Below are positions 17,946-28,682 of a DNA stretch of 64,000 nt, in pieces (within the stretch, counting starts at the first letter, position 1; each line of letters starts with the position of its first letter). Under the pieces are notes generated by a model that did no database searches, was not told the DNA's origin, and worked only from the letters and a program-made list of their open reading frames with translations. Location of the stretch: the NCBI GenBank assembly GCA_001885315.1, contig MLPZ01000013.1, positions 1-64,000 of the forward strand, written 5' to 3'. The DNA comes from Treponema sp. CETP13 (GTDB lineage: Bacteria > Spirochaetota > Spirochaetia > Treponematales > Treponemataceae). A program made the translations under genes and the position numbers.

Positions 17946-17974
17946 AGAATAAAGTGCTTGCCTAAATTAGTCAA
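17946..17974 (-). promoter_or_regulatory. Promoter of the propeller-lipoprotein gene
   Basis: TTGACT (17974-17969), 17 bases, TATTCT (17951-17946), then nine bases to the ATG at 17936. Predicted leader is 2-3 bases. It overlaps the secA promoter. Confidence 0.6.
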
Positions 17975-17987
17975 TACACTGTAAATT
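17958..17987 (+). promoter_or_regulatory. secA promoter, predicted leaderless
   Basis: TTGCCT (17958-17963), 18 bases, TAAATT (17982-17987), seven bases, ATG at 17995. Box matches are weaker than at the other leaderless genes, but no usable ribosome site exists: AAGG is only one base from the ATG. Confidence 0.4.
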
Positions 17988-17994
17988 ATAAGGT

Positions 17995-20763
17995 ATGTTA
18001 GATTCAATATTAAAAGTGCTATTTGGAACAAAAAATCAGCGTGATGTAAAAGCGTTATATCCAATATTAGCAAAAGTTAATGAAAAAGATGAATGGGCAA
18101 AAAGCTTTAAGGATGAAGAATTTCCGTTACAAACACAGATATTAAAAGACAGACTTGCTAAAGGCGAGACACTTGATGATATTCTTCCTGAAGCTTTTGC
18201 TTTGGCTCGCGAGGTTGCATATCGAAAAATCGGTGAGAGACCTTATGATGTACAAGTTATGGGAGCAATTGTACTCCACTCTGGTCGAATCACAGAAATG
18301 AAAACAGGTGAAGGAAAGACTTTAACAACAGTTCTACCTACTTACCTAAATGCGTTAAATGGTAAAGGTGTTCATGTTATTACTACTAATGAATATTTAA
18401 CAGAGCGTAATGCTGAATGGATGCGCCCCATTTATGAAACGTTGGGGCTTTCTGTTGGTGTTGTTGTTTCCAATTTAGATAATGAGTCAAGAAAAAAAGC
18501 TTATCAGTGTGATATAACCTATGGAACAAATAATGAATTAGGGTTTGATTATCTGCGTGATAATATGCAAATTTCTTCAGAAAGAAAAGTACAAAGAGGA
18601 TTTGCCTATGCAATTATTGATGAAATTGATTCAATTTTAATTGATGAAGCTAGAACGCCTCTTATTATATCTGGACAAGGTGAAGATGATACTTCAAAGT
18701 TTTTTGAAGTAGATAAATATGTTAATTTATTTGAAGAAGTTAAAAAAAATCCTGAAACAGGTGAATATCCAGATGAAACTCAAGGGGAAGAAGTAATCGG
18801 TGACTACACTATCGATGAAAAATCTAAAAGAGTTTCATTTAGTGATTCAGGAATGAATAAAATAGAAACTATTCTTCAAAAACACCATCTTATAGAAGGT
18901 AGCCTTGTAGACGAAGATAACTTTGAGTATATCCATTATTTTACTCAAGCAATACGAGCTCATAAATTATATACTAATGATGTTGATTATGTAGTAAAAG
19001 ATGGACAAGTACAAATTGTTGATGAATTTACAGGACGTATTCTCGAAGGCCGCCGCTATGGGGATGGTCTCCATCAAGCAATTGAAGCTAAAGAACATAT
19101 TAAGATAGCTCAAAGAAACCGGACAATGGCTACGATTACATTTCAAAACTTTTTCCGTATGTATGAGAAGCTTTCTGGTATGACAGGAACAGCTGCTACA
19201 GAAGTGGTTGAGTTTTCTAAAATTTATGATTTAGAAGTTGTTGTAATCCCTACAAACGAACCAATTGCTCGTATTGATGAGCATGATGAAGTGTATCAAA
19301 CAGAAGATGATAAATGGAATGCAATAGCAAAAGAAATAGAAAAAGTACACAAGACAGGCCAACCAATCCTTGTTGGTACTGTTTCTATTGAAAAATCAGA
19401 ACATTTAGCCGCCTTGTTAACAAAACATGGAATTAGACATGAAGTTTTAAATGCTAAAAACCATGCAAGAGAAGCTTTAATTATTGCTGAAGCTGGTGCA
19501 AAAGGGTCTGTCACTATTTCTACAAATATGGCTGGGCGTGGTACTGATATTAAGCTTGGCGGAAATCCTGAATTTAGAGCTCATAAAAAAGCAGGGACAG
19601 AAGCTTCAGAAGAAAAATATCAACAAGTGTTAGAAAAAGAAAAAGCTATTCATAAGGTAGAATATGAAGAAGTAAAAGCTCTTGGTGGGTTGTATGTAAT
19701 TGGTACTGAACGCCATGACTCACGTCGTATTGATAATCAATTACGAGGACGATCTGGACGACAAGGTGATCCAGGACGTAGTAAATTCTTTCTTTCTATG
19801 GATGATGAATTAATGCGTTTATTCGGTGGAGATCGAATGAAAAGTCTTATGAGTCGAATAGGTATAGAACCAGGAGAACCAATTTATCATCCTATGCTTA
19901 CCAAAGCTATTGAAAGAGCACAAACAAAAGTTGAAGAGCGAAACTTTGAAATACGTAAACACTTACTTGAATATGATGATGTTCTTAATGAACAGCGACA
20001 CTTTTTGTATAGTCAGAGAGATCAAATTCTAGATGATAAGGATTTAATTAAACGTGTTAATAACAGTGCTCGAGAAGAAGTAGAAAACTTAATAGAAGAT
20101 TACGAGCATACATCTCGTAAAAATGAAAAAGAAGCTTTCAGAACTTTAGCAAATGAGTTAAAAAATAAATTCACCTACTCTATTGATCCAGATATTAACA
20201 GAGAAGAAATGCAAGAAAAAATCATCTCCGATTTAAAACAAGATTTGAATGAAAAGGCAATTCTTGCTGGAACAGAAAATCTTAATATGTTTATTCGCTA
20301 TCAATATATTCAAGAGATTGATAAAAAATGGCTGGATCATCTTGAAACACTTGAAGCATTACGTGAAGGCGTTTCTCTTAGATCTTATGGACAAAAAGAT
20401 CCCTTAACAGAATATAAAATTGATGGTTTCAATATTTTTTATGATATGCTTGATGATATACGAGTTGATATTGCAGGACGTGTATTTAAGGTTCGAATTA
20501 GAGATTCTAAAGGCCGAGATGTTCAAGAACGTATGCATCGTTCCCCATTATCAATGAATGCAAACCATAACGAAGTTGGTGCTTTTAAAACAACAGGAGC
20601 CGGAGCTGCACAAAGAGCTCGTAAAGGAGCACAAAATTCTGCTATGGCTAGTAAAAGAGAAAGTGAAAATGTTACATATAAACGAGCTACGCCAAAAGTT
20701 GGACGAAATGATCCTTGTCCGTGTGGTTCTGGCAAAAAATACAAAAACTGTTGTGGACGTTAA
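17995..20763 (+). CDS. secA: Preprotein translocase ATPase SecA
   Basis: 922 residues. The motor that pushes unfolded preproteins through SecYEG at the cytoplasmic membrane. Walker A MKTGEGKT (102-109), DEAD-like DEID (209-212) with [14 protein letters not shown], the preprotein-binding region, the second RecA fold ([25 protein letters not shown]) and the helical scaffold are all present. The C-terminus has the zinc-binding [13 protein letters not shown] (908-920) preceded by a variable linker, which binds SecB or phospholipid in other species. A bidirectional terminator follows. Confidence 0.98.
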   Translation: MLDSILKVLFGTKNQRDVKALYPILAKVNEKDEWAKSFKDEEFPLQTQILKDRLAKGETLDDILPEAFALAREVAYRKIGERPYDVQVMGAIVLHSGRITEMKTGEGKTLTTVLPTYLNALNGKGVHVITTNEYLTERNAEWMRPIYETLGLSVGVVVSNLDNESRKKAYQCDITYGTNNELGFDYLRDNMQISSERKVQRGFAYAIIDEIDSILIDEARTPLIISGQGEDDTSKFFEVDKYVNLFEEVKKNPETGEYPDETQGEEVIGDYTIDEKSKRVSFSDSGMNKIETILQKHHLIEGSLVDEDNFEYIHYFTQAIRAHKLYTNDVDYVVKDGQVQIVDEFTGRILEGRRYGDGLHQAIEAKEHIKIAQRNRTMATITFQNFFRMYEKLSGMTGTAATEVVEFSKIYDLEVVVIPTNEPIARIDEHDEVYQTEDDKWNAIAKEIEKVHKTGQPILVGTVSIEKSEHLAALLTKHGIRHEVLNAKNHAREALIIAEAGAKGSVTISTNMAGRGTDIKLGGNPEFRAHKKAGTEASEEKYQQVLEKEKAIHKVEYEEVKALGGLYVIGTERHDSRRIDNQLRGRSGRQGDPGRSKFFLSMDDELMRLFGGDRMKSLMSRIGIEPGEPIYHPMLTKAIERAQTKVEERNFEIRKHLLEYDDVLNEQRHFLYSQRDQILDDKDLIKRVNNSAREEVENLIEDYEHTSRKNEKEAFRTLANELKNKFTYSIDPDINREEMQEKIISDLKQDLNEKAILAGTENLNMFIRYQYIQEIDKKWLDHLETLEALREGVSLRSYGQKDPLTEYKIDGFNIFYDMLDDIRVDIAGRVFKVRIRDSKGRDVQERMHRSPLSMNANHNEVGAFKTTGAGAAQRARKGAQNSAMASKRESENVTYKRATPKVGRNDPCPCGSGKKYKNCCGR

Positions 20764-20814
20764 AACCAGAATAAGTAATCTAACATTGATAAATCTAAAA
20801 ATGGATTTGTTATA

Positions 20815-20860
20815 AAAAAAAGACAGAAATTGATTTTTACATCATTTTCTGTCTTTTTTT
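20815..20860. terminator. Bidirectional intrinsic terminator between secA and ppdK
   Basis: A 15-bp perfect stem (20815-20829 with 20846-20860), core GACAGAAA/TTTCTGTC, with A-run on one side and T-run on the other, between the convergent genes. Confidence 0.88.
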
Positions 20861-20875
20861 CTTTAAATTACTCTC

Positions 20876-23548
20876 TTAGTAATTTTTTAAAACAGCTTGA
20901 GCTGCAGCAAGTCTTGCTATAGGAACTCTGTAAGGAGAACAGGAAACATAATTTAATCCGGCTCTATAACAAAAATCAATAGAAGTTGGGTCCCCGCCAT
21001 GTTCACCACAAATACCAAGTTTTATTCCTGGTTTTACTGAACGTGCTTTTTCTTTTGCAATAGTTATTAGTTGTCCAACACCTTCTTCATCAAGAACTTT
21101 AAAAGGATCTGTCATCAGGACATCTTGGACAAGATAATCGGTTAAAAATTTTGAAGCATCATCACGACTGAAGGCAAAGGTCATCTGTGTTAAATCGTTT
21201 GTTCCAAAACTAAAAAAATCTGCTTGTGCTGCAAGTTTATCAGCAAGTAAAGCCCCTCGAGGAACTTCAATCATCGATCCGATTTTTAAAGTTCTATTAA
21301 TACTGTTTTCTTCAAATACACGATTAATAATTGCTTCTGAGCGTTTTCTAATAATGGTTAATTCATCATCATCACAAACAATAGGAATCATAATTTCTGG
21401 ATCTACTTCTAGATGTCTTTTAATACAATCTGCAGCTGCTAAAGCAATAGCTTCTACTTGCATATCGTAAATTTCTGGATACGTAATTGCTAGTCGGCAT
21501 CCTCTATGTCCAAGCATAGGATTAACTTCACGAAGTGCTTCAAGTTTTGCTTGGAGTTTTGTAACATCAGTTTTCATATATTCAGCAAGCTCTTCGGTTT
21601 CTGTTAGTGTGTGTGGAATAAACTCATGTAAAGGCGGATCAAGTAACCGAATTGTTACAGGACGCCCATCCATGGCTTCTAAAATACCAATAAAATCTTT
21701 TTCTTGTAATGGTAAAATCTTTTTAAGATATTCTTTTCGTTTTTCTTTTGATGTTGAAGCAATCATTGCTCTAAAATGGATAAGCTTTGAACGATCAAAG
21801 AACATATGTTCCGTTCGGCAAAGCCCAATACCTTCTGCTCCAAAATCAAAAGCATGTTTCGCATCTATAGGTTGATCTGCATTTGCGCGAACAGAAAAAC
21901 CTCTTAAAGAAGTTCCATCAGCTTTTTTTCTCACTGATAGATTACGTATATCATCACACCAACTTAAAAATGTTGTCACGTTTTCCGACATTTCAGGATC
22001 AGATAATTCTAATTGACCTTTGTAAATATTACCTGTTGAACCATCAACAGTAATATAATCACCTCGTTTAAACTTATTTTCTCCAATGAAAACAACATCA
22101 GCATCAAAAACAATTTCATGAGCTCCACAAACACAAGGGCGTCCCATTCCTCGAGCAACAACAGCTGCGTGACTTGTCATTCCTCCTGTTGCGGTTAAAA
22201 TCCCTTCTGAAACAGCCATACCAGAAATATCTTCGGGACTAGTGTCTTTTCGAACCAATATGACACGATGCCCCTCTTTTACCCAAGAATCTGCTTCATT
22301 GGCTGTAAAAACAATCTGTCCACATGCAGCTCCAGGAGAAGCATTTAGTCCTTTAGTAAGAATTACAGAATTCTCTATTGCCTTCTTACTTATTTGAGGA
22401 TGTAGAAGTTGATCTAATTGTTCTGGCGTAACACGCATAACAGCAGTTTGTTTGTCTATAAGATGTTCTTTTTCCATTTCGACAGCACATCGTATGGCTG
22501 CATGTCCAGTTCGTTTTCCGTTACGCGTCTGAAGCAAAAACAATTCCCCTTGTTGAACTGTAAATTCCATATCCTGCATATCTCTATAATGCCGCTCAAG
22601 ACGGTCTCTTATTTCACAAAGCTGATTATATACTTTTTCATTTTCATTTTTTAAGGAATCAATAGGTTGTGGAGTTCGAATACCTGCAACTACATCTTCA
22701 CCTTGAGCATTCATAAGATATTCGCCATAAAATTTATGTTCTCCAGTAGATGGGTTTCGGCTAAAACAAACACCTGTCCCAGAATCATTACCAAAATTAC
22801 CAAATACCATCGATTGAATGTTTACTGCCGTTCCATCTAATCCACGAATAGCGTTCATAGCTCTATATTTAATTGCTCTTTCATTCATCCAAGAACCAAA
22901 AACAGCATCTATAGCTCCCCACATTTGTTCAATTGGATCTTGAGGAAAATCAGTATTTGTGTATTTTTTGTATAGTTTTTTATACATGTTAACAAGCTTT
23001 TCTAAATCTTGTGCATCTAATTCAGTATCGAGTTTTACCCCTTTTTCTACTTTTATTTCATCAATAGCTTCTTCAAATTGTGCATGAGGAACTCCCATTG
23101 CTACATCCCCAAACATCTGAATAAAACGTCTGTAGGCATCCCATGCAAACCGAGCATTACCTGATTTTTTAGCAATACCTTTTACCGATTTATCTGTTAG
23201 CCCAAGATTTAAAATTGTATCCATCATCCCTGGCATAGAAATAGCTGCCCCAGATCGAACAGAAACCAATAAAGGGTCTTTTTCGTCTCCTAGTTTTTTG
23301 CCAGTTATTTTTTCTAATTTTTTTAAATTATTTGCAACTTCTTCGTGTAATGTTTCTGGGTACTGTTCATTATTTTCATAATAAAGTTTACAAACTTCTG
23401 TTGATAAAGTAAAACCAGCTGGAACTGGTATTCCAAGATTAGTCATCTCTGCAAGATTTGCACCTTTCCCTCCTAGGATATCTTTTTGAGATGCAGATCC
23501 TTCTGCTTTTCCGTTTCCAAAAAAATAGACAAATTTTTTATCTACCAT
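20876..23548 (-). CDS. ppdK: Pyruvate, phosphate dikinase
   Basis: 890 residues. Interconverts PEP, AMP and PPi with pyruvate, ATP and Pi; in treponemes it is used for PPi-linked glycolysis. N-terminal ATP-grasp domain: GGKGANLAEMTNLGIPVPAG, then VSVRSGAAISMPGMMDT. The phosphohistidine domain has TGGMTSHAAVVARGMGRPC (catalytic His near residue 455). The C-terminal PEP/pyruvate barrel ends with GICGEHGGDP and a SPYRVPIARLAAAQ tail. GGAG lies seven bases before the ATG. Monocistronic. Confidence 0.97.
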   Translation of the reverse strand: MVDKKFVYFFGNGKAEGSASQKDILGGKGANLAEMTNLGIPVPAGFTLSTEVCKLYYENNEQYPETLHEEVANNLKKLEKITGKKLGDEKDPLLVSVRSGAAISMPGMMDTILNLGLTDKSVKGIAKKSGNARFAWDAYRRFIQMFGDVAMGVPHAQFEEAIDEIKVEKGVKLDTELDAQDLEKLVNMYKKLYKKYTNTDFPQDPIEQMWGAIDAVFGSWMNERAIKYRAMNAIRGLDGTAVNIQSMVFGNFGNDSGTGVCFSRNPSTGEHKFYGEYLMNAQGEDVVAGIRTPQPIDSLKNENEKVYNQLCEIRDRLERHYRDMQDMEFTVQQGELFLLQTRNGKRTGHAAIRCAVEMEKEHLIDKQTAVMRVTPEQLDQLLHPQISKKAIENSVILTKGLNASPGAACGQIVFTANEADSWVKEGHRVILVRKDTSPEDISGMAVSEGILTATGGMTSHAAVVARGMGRPCVCGAHEIVFDADVVFIGENKFKRGDYITVDGSTGNIYKGQLELSDPEMSENVTTFLSWCDDIRNLSVRKKADGTSLRGFSVRANADQPIDAKHAFDFGAEGIGLCRTEHMFFDRSKLIHFRAMIASTSKEKRKEYLKKILPLQEKDFIGILEAMDGRPVTIRLLDPPLHEFIPHTLTETEELAEYMKTDVTKLQAKLEALREVNPMLGHRGCRLAITYPEIYDMQVEAIALAAADCIKRHLEVDPEIMIPIVCDDDELTIIRKRSEAIINRVFEENSINRTLKIGSMIEVPRGALLADKLAAQADFFSFGTNDLTQMTFAFSRDDASKFLTDYLVQDVLMTDPFKVLDEEGVGQLITIAKEKARSVKPGIKLGICGEHGGDPTSIDFCYRAGLNYVSCSPYRVPIARLAAAQAVLKNY

Positions 23549-23599
23549 TACTAATCTCCTTCAAGTATTTTTTCTATTTTATACATTAAAATTGTAGCA

Positions 23600-23629
23600 T
23601 TGAAAATTTTGAGCTGTCAATGTTATAAT
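23600..23629 (+). promoter_or_regulatory. Promoter of the CapA-like lipoprotein gene
   Basis: TTGAAA (23600-23605), 18 bases, TATAAT (23624-23629), nine bases, ATG at 23639. Predicted leader is about two bases. The TTG is in frame with the gene but is better read as the -35 box. Confidence 0.7.
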
Positions 23630-23638
23630 ATTTTTAAT

Positions 23639-24916
23639 ATGCATAAAAAAACTATTAATCCCTTTTTTTTGTTTTTTTTTATCATTTCTATTCTTTATTA
23701 TTCTTGCACAACAACTAAAAATGAAAATCTAACAAATTTACCAATAAAAAATATTGTTGATAAAACAGAAAAAGTACATACAACTAGCCCACTAACAAAA
23801 ATGAGAGCTCCACTCATTCTTACTTTTTGTGGAGATCTGATGTGTCATACAGAAAATGCGCAAACAAAAGATTTTCTTGAAATATATAAAGATATAACAC
23901 CAATAATCATGGAAGACAGTTTTACCTTTGCAAATCTTGAAACCCCTGTTAATGATGATTTGCCTTATGCTACATATCCCAATTTTAATGTTCATAGTGA
24001 CTATGTTAATGCTGCGATACAATCAGGTATAGATGTTTTTTCACTTGCTAATAATCATACTAATGACGGGAATACTAAGAGTATTCTAAAAACAGCCAGT
24101 TATTTTGATTCTCTAAAAAATAATGGAATTTACTCTGCAGGAATCCATACTGGGAAAAGCATTAATAGTCAACCAGCTTTTAAAGATGATGGACTTACAT
24201 TTCAAATACTCGAAAAAAATGGATGGCGTATACTTTTTGCCTCTTATACTCAAATTGTAAATAGACAGACTGGACTTGATTATATTGATTATTATCCTAA
24301 TACGAGTAAAGATAATACACGTTTAAAACAACAGCTCATAAAGTTATCTAACACATTTGAACATGATATTTTTATTGTAAGTGTACATTGTGATGAACCA
24401 GAATATATAATAGATGTTCCCTTGTCTTCAAAAAAATGGTATGCTGAACTAAGAGAATGTGGGGTAGATATTATTTGGGCTAATCATCCCCATGTTTTGC
24501 AAGAATGGGAAATTTATACTGATAAGAAAACTGGAAATGCAAAATCAGTTGTAATGTACAGTTTAGGGAACTTAATATCAGGGCAACGAAGACCTTGGCC
24601 TGATATAGAAAATCCAGAAGCAAAATATGAATATACTGGTGATAGTGTATTAATGCAAATTACAATTGCTGATAATATAAATAATTATTTAAGTAACGAA
24701 GAAAAAAATATTACCCAAAATGAGGAAAAAGACTTTATAATACGAAATGTAAAACCAATTTATATAACCACCCATATTACCAAATGGGGCGGAGATTATC
24801 TTATAAAACTTTTGACACCTGCTTTTATAGCATCTATGCCAAAATCACTACAAGAGTATTATACAAAACGTCTTGAATTAATAAAACAAATTAAAGGAAT
24901 AACTATATGTCAATAA
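23639..24916 (+). CDS. CapA/PGA_cap-family lipoprotein (calcineurin-like phosphoesterase fold)
   Basis: 425 residues from the ATG of MHKKTINPF. A hydrophobic signal ends in YYSC, so it should be lipidated. The CapA/PgsA-type metallophosphatase-like domain follows: TFCGDLMCH (first metal loop), FANLETPV, SLANNHTNDG, VSVHCDEPEY, WANHPHVLQEWE and YSLGNLISGQ. In bacilli these proteins help make or export poly-gamma-glutamate; in spirochetes the substrate is unknown and no polyglutamate synthase is adjacent. It ends inside the start of the helicase gene (10-base overlap). Confidence 0.85.
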   Translation: MHKKTINPFFLFFFIISILYYSCTTTKNENLTNLPIKNIVDKTEKVHTTSPLTKMRAPLILTFCGDLMCHTENAQTKDFLEIYKDITPIIMEDSFTFANLETPVNDDLPYATYPNFNVHSDYVNAAIQSGIDVFSLANNHTNDGNTKSILKTASYFDSLKNNGIYSAGIHTGKSINSQPAFKDDGLTFQILEKNGWRILFASYTQIVNRQTGLDYIDYYPNTSKDNTRLKQQLIKLSNTFEHDIFIVSVHCDEPEYIIDVPLSSKKWYAELRECGVDIIWANHPHVLQEWEIYTDKKTGNAKSVVMYSLGNLISGQRRPWPDIENPEAKYEYTGDSVLMQITIADNINNYLSNEEKNITQNEEKDFIIRNVKPIYITTHITKWGGDYLIKLLTPAFIASMPKSLQEYYTKRLELIKQIKGITICQ

Positions 24917-27444
24917 ACTATAAAGAGTTACCTGTATACGAGCAAAAAGATCGTATTTTGAAAGCACTAGAAACTAATCAAGTAGTAGTTGTACAAAGTC
25001 CAACAGGATCAGGTAAAACAACACAATTGCCAGTAATTTTGCATGAAGCTGGCTATTCTAAGACAGGAATGATTGCTGTAACACAACCACGTCGCATTGC
25101 AGCCTTAAGTGTGAGTGAATTTATTGCAAACCAACTTGGGACTTCGTATCCCGGTGTTGTTGGCTATAAAATGCGTTTTGAGGACAAAACCGATAACACT
25201 ACCAAAATTAAAATAATGACTGATGGTATTTTATTACAAGAAATGAAATTAGATCCATGGTTACATAAATATTCTGTTATTATGGTTGATGAAGCACATG
25301 AGCGAAGCCTAAATATTGATTTTGTACTTGGCTTATTAAAACGTGTCTTGGCTGAGCGAAAACATGATTTTAAGGTTATTGTTTCGTCTGCGACAATGAA
25401 TGCAGAAGCTTTTTCTGTTTATTTTAATAATTGTCCTATAGTTAACATAGAAACCGTAACCTATCCTATTACTATGGTTTACGATCCACCAGCAATTCCT
25501 GTTAGTACTATAAATCAAGCTGCTGCAGAAGCTCTTTTAGCCAAAATAGAAGATACTGTTGGAAGAGTTCTCGATAATAAAGAAAACGGTGACATCTTAA
25601 TTTTTTTACCTGGTGAAAAGATTATTAAAGACTGCATAAAATCTCTTAACAGTGCTTCTTTTGGACGAAGATTGCATCTTGTGCCTCTCTATGGTCGCTT
25701 GTCAAAGGAGGAGCAAAACCACGTTTTTGATAAAGCCCCGTTTGGGCGTAAAAAAGTTGTCGTGTCAACTAATATTGCTGAAACAAGTGTTACTATTCCA
25801 GGAATTACTACTGTTATAGATTGTGGTCTAGCAAAACTTAATTATTATAACCCTAAAACTTTTACATCAAGCTTAAATGAAACTGCAGTATCAAAAGCAA
25901 GCTGTAACCAAAGGAAAGGACGTGCTGGACGTATAGAACCAGGAACTTGCTATAGGTTATTTTCAAGAAACGATTTTGATAACCGCCCTTTGTATACTTT
26001 AGAAGAGATATATCGGACAGATTTATCAGAAGTAGTTCTTAGAATGGCTGAATTAGGAATTCAAGATTTTAACGATTTCGATTTTATCTCGTCTCCTGGA
26101 CGTGAAGGAATTATTGGCGGAATTGATACACTTGAATTACTTGGTGCAATAAACAAGGATCATACACTTTCACCTATAGGAAAACTAATGGTTAAATTTC
26201 CTTTAATGCCAAGAGAAAGCCGTATGATTGTTGAATCAATAATGAAATATCCGAATGTGATTGATCAAGTTCTTATTGCTGCGGCTTTTTTATCGGCTCG
26301 TTCTCCTTTTATATTAACACCTGGAGAAGAAACAGAATCTCGCCATGCTCACCATGCTTTCAATGACATACAGGGTGATTTTGTATCGTATGTTAATTTA
26401 TATAAAAAATACACAAAAGAAAAGAATAGAGAAAGATTTTGTAAAAATAATTACCTCGATGGTAAAGTTTTAGCTGAAATAGTTAATATAAAAGAACAGT
26501 TAGAACAGATTGTTGTAGATATTGGTATTCCGTTAAGTAATAATGGATCTAAAGACGATTATTTGACTTGTGTTGCTGCAGGTATGATTCAATTTGTTTG
26601 CGTACGCAATGGACGTGAGAACTATTCCAGTTTAACAGCTGAGCATATTTCTATTCATCCAGGATCAAGTATGTTTCGAAAAAATCCTTTATTTATTGTA
26701 GCAGGTGAAATAGTTCGAACATCTCGAATTTTTGCCATGTCGGTTTCTCCGTTAACAGGGAAAATATTAGAAAGATTAGGTCCTAATTTTGAATCAGATT
26801 TAAAAAATGCCTCTTCTAGAAAGAATCGACCAATGAGAATACGCAAAGTACAAAAAACACGAGAAAATCACAAAAAAGAACTACAATCAGAAACTACCGT
26901 TACATTTGGAAATCAAAGATTTGAAATTCATAAAATAAAAGGTAAAAAGCATATTATACTACCCTTAGAAAAATTTTTAATAGCTGTGGAGGCTGAAACA
27001 GATCAAAAGTTCCTAGAGACAATCGGAGGGCTTAGAGGTATCGTTACAATAGAACAGTACACATTGTTATCTGGTGAAAAAATGAGCTTAATATTTAACT
27101 TTGCCAAAGAACTTAATTTTAATATACTTACTGAAAAAGATTGGAATCGCAGAATGAATGTTAATGTATTCACTGATACAGATACTCTTGTTAATTCACT
27201 TACATGGTTATTGCGTTTAGCAGTTGCTAATAAAAGAACAAAAGAACTTGGTTTTATTTGTTTATTCACAGATGAAAAAGGAACCTACTGGTTTAAAGTA
27301 TCTCGTGGAATTTCTACTGCTGTAAATGAAAGCATAGCAAGCCTCGAAATATTAGCAGATGAAGGTGCCGATATTTTTTCTGAAAAACAAAAATTAAAAG
27401 TTAACGCTATTTATCGCCAATTAACCACTATTTTTAATAAATAA
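24907..27444 (+). CDS. hrpA: DEAH-box RNA helicase, HrpA/HrpB type
   Basis: 845 residues; shorter than E. coli HrpA (1300) and close to HrpB size. Motif I SPTGSGKTTQ (31-40), motif Ia PRRIAALSV, motif II DEAH (128-131), motif III SSATMN, motif V TNIAETSVTIPG and motif VI QRKGRAGRIEPG are present, then the helicase-associated ratchet and OB regions. The last 150 or so residues are not typical of either family. AAGGA precedes the ATG and the frame overlaps the CapA-like gene. Exact orthology (HrpA or HrpB) is not settled by reading. Confidence 0.9.
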   Translation: MSINYKELPVYEQKDRILKALETNQVVVVQSPTGSGKTTQLPVILHEAGYSKTGMIAVTQPRRIAALSVSEFIANQLGTSYPGVVGYKMRFEDKTDNTTKIKIMTDGILLQEMKLDPWLHKYSVIMVDEAHERSLNIDFVLGLLKRVLAERKHDFKVIVSSATMNAEAFSVYFNNCPIVNIETVTYPITMVYDPPAIPVSTINQAAAEALLAKIEDTVGRVLDNKENGDILIFLPGEKIIKDCIKSLNSASFGRRLHLVPLYGRLSKEEQNHVFDKAPFGRKKVVVSTNIAETSVTIPGITTVIDCGLAKLNYYNPKTFTSSLNETAVSKASCNQRKGRAGRIEPGTCYRLFSRNDFDNRPLYTLEEIYRTDLSEVVLRMAELGIQDFNDFDFISSPGREGIIGGIDTLELLGAINKDHTLSPIGKLMVKFPLMPRESRMIVESIMKYPNVIDQVLIAAAFLSARSPFILTPGEETESRHAHHAFNDIQGDFVSYVNLYKKYTKEKNRERFCKNNYLDGKVLAEIVNIKEQLEQIVVDIGIPLSNNGSKDDYLTCVAAGMIQFVCVRNGRENYSSLTAEHISIHPGSSMFRKNPLFIVAGEIVRTSRIFAMSVSPLTGKILERLGPNFESDLKNASSRKNRPMRIRKVQKTRENHKKELQSETTVTFGNQRFEIHKIKGKKHIILPLEKFLIAVEAETDQKFLETIGGLRGIVTIEQYTLLSGEKMSLIFNFAKELNFNILTEKDWNRRMNVNVFTDTDTLVNSLTWLLRLAVANKRTKELGFICLFTDEKGTYWFKVSRGISTAVNESIASLEILADEGADIFSEKQKLKVNAIYRQLTTIFNK

Positions 27445-27458
27445 ACAAGTATTTTTTA

Positions 27459-28682
27459 TTATATTATTTCTTGTAGAAATTGATTGAGCCATGATAACCC
27501 ATCACTTGTTAATGCCCAGAATTCTGTGGCATTTTTTTGTTTTTTATTATCAATTTCTATTCCTTTTGTTATATTTAAGAAGTGTTTTTGGGCTAAATTT
27601 CGTTTTTGCCATCGTGAAAAAACTGTCCCTATATCATCATCGAGTGAGCTTCCAAAACGTTTTTTATATTCTAATGCATTTACTCCTCTAGCAGTACGAA
27701 ATCCCATCATTAAAAACTCAATACGTCGTTGCGATTTTGAAATAGTTTCTTTATCTGCTTTTCTACAAGCACAGTATTTTTCAATATCACGAACTCCAGT
27801 CCACCGATAAGCCTCCCCTGTTTTTTTATTTTCTACAGTTCCAGAGCCTCCAGCCCCTATGCCTATATAGTTTTCTAATTGCCAGTACGCCATATTATGT
27901 TGACTTTCACAATGTGGTTTACAAAAATTTGAAACTTCATATTGGAGATACCCTGCTTTAATAAGTTCATCACGACCTAACAACCATTGTTCATCAGCCT
28001 TATCAACATCATATGGTACTTTTTTACATACTACAGCTTTAGTAAGGGGAGTCCCTTCTTCTAGCATAAGCGAATATAATGAAATATGGTCAGGATTATA
28101 ATTTATTAATTCTCTTAGACCACGCAAAAAATCAGTATCACTTTGATATGGCAATCCAGCAATTAAATCTGCAGAAAAACGAAAAGAAGGGCTATGCAAA
28201 GATTCAGAAGATATATTTTTTTGTAACCAGTTTTTTTGTATACATTTTAGTGCAGCTCTATTTTGGTCTTCGTTAGCACGACGACCAATAGTAGATAAAA
28301 CTTTATCGTTAAACGATTGTATACCAATCGATAAACGATTTACACCGAGGCTTTTCAGACTTGATAGCAATTCTGGAGTTATATCGTCAGGATTTGCTTC
28401 AAAAGTTATCTCTGCATTCTTATTAAGTGGACATAACTCCAATATAGCTGTAAAAAGAAGTTTTATTTGAGCCTCAGACAATAAACTAGGAGTTCCTCCC
28501 CCAATATAGATAGAACTCCATGATTCAATTTGATATAGCTGAACTTTTTCACGTGCATCTTTAATTAATGCTTCTACATATTTTTCCGGTACGTAAGATT
28601 TCGATACAACTGAAAAAAAATCACAATAGGCACATTTTGATAAACAGAATGGAACATGTATATATAACGGGAAAGAATTCAT
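27459..28682 (-). CDS. hemW: HemW-type radical SAM protein
   Basis: 407 residues. The radical SAM cluster motif CLSKCAYC (12-19) is followed by Phe rather than the fourth cysteine of true coproporphyrinogen III dehydrogenase (HemN), which marks HemW, a heme chaperone/transfer protein. YIGGGTPSLL, TFEANPD, RLSIGIQSFND, ADLIAGLPYQ, HISLYSLMLEEGTP, NMAYWQLENYIGIGAGGSG are all family blocks. It starts directly after the stop of the signal-peptidase-like gene with no ribosome site, so translation is probably coupled. No heme synthesis genes are nearby. Confidence 0.9.
   Translation of the reverse strand: MNSFPLYIHVPFCLSKCAYCDFFSVVSKSYVPEKYVEALIKDAREKVQLYQIESWSSIYIGGGTPSLLSEAQIKLLFTAILELCPLNKNAEITFEANPDDITPELLSSLKSLGVNRLSIGIQSFNDKVLSTIGRRANEDQNRAALKCIQKNWLQKNISSESLHSPSFRFSADLIAGLPYQSDTDFLRGLRELINYNPDHISLYSLMLEEGTPLTKAVVCKKVPYDVDKADEQWLLGRDELIKAGYLQYEVSNFCKPHCESQHNMAYWQLENYIGIGAGGSGTVENKKTGEAYRWTGVRDIEKYCACRKADKETISKSQRRIEFLMMGFRTARGVNALEYKKRFGSSLDDDIGTVFSRWQKRNLAQKHFLNITKGIEIDNKKQKNATEFWALTSDGLSWLNQFLQEII

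Noticed and set aside
23600-23638. TTG start for the CapA-like gene
   Set aside because: The TTG is the -35 box; the ATG at 23639 gives a proper lipoprotein signal.
27445-27480. Possible terminator between the helicase gene and hemW
   Set aside because: Only ACAAG/CTTGT with a 20-base A/T loop pairs; too weak to call.
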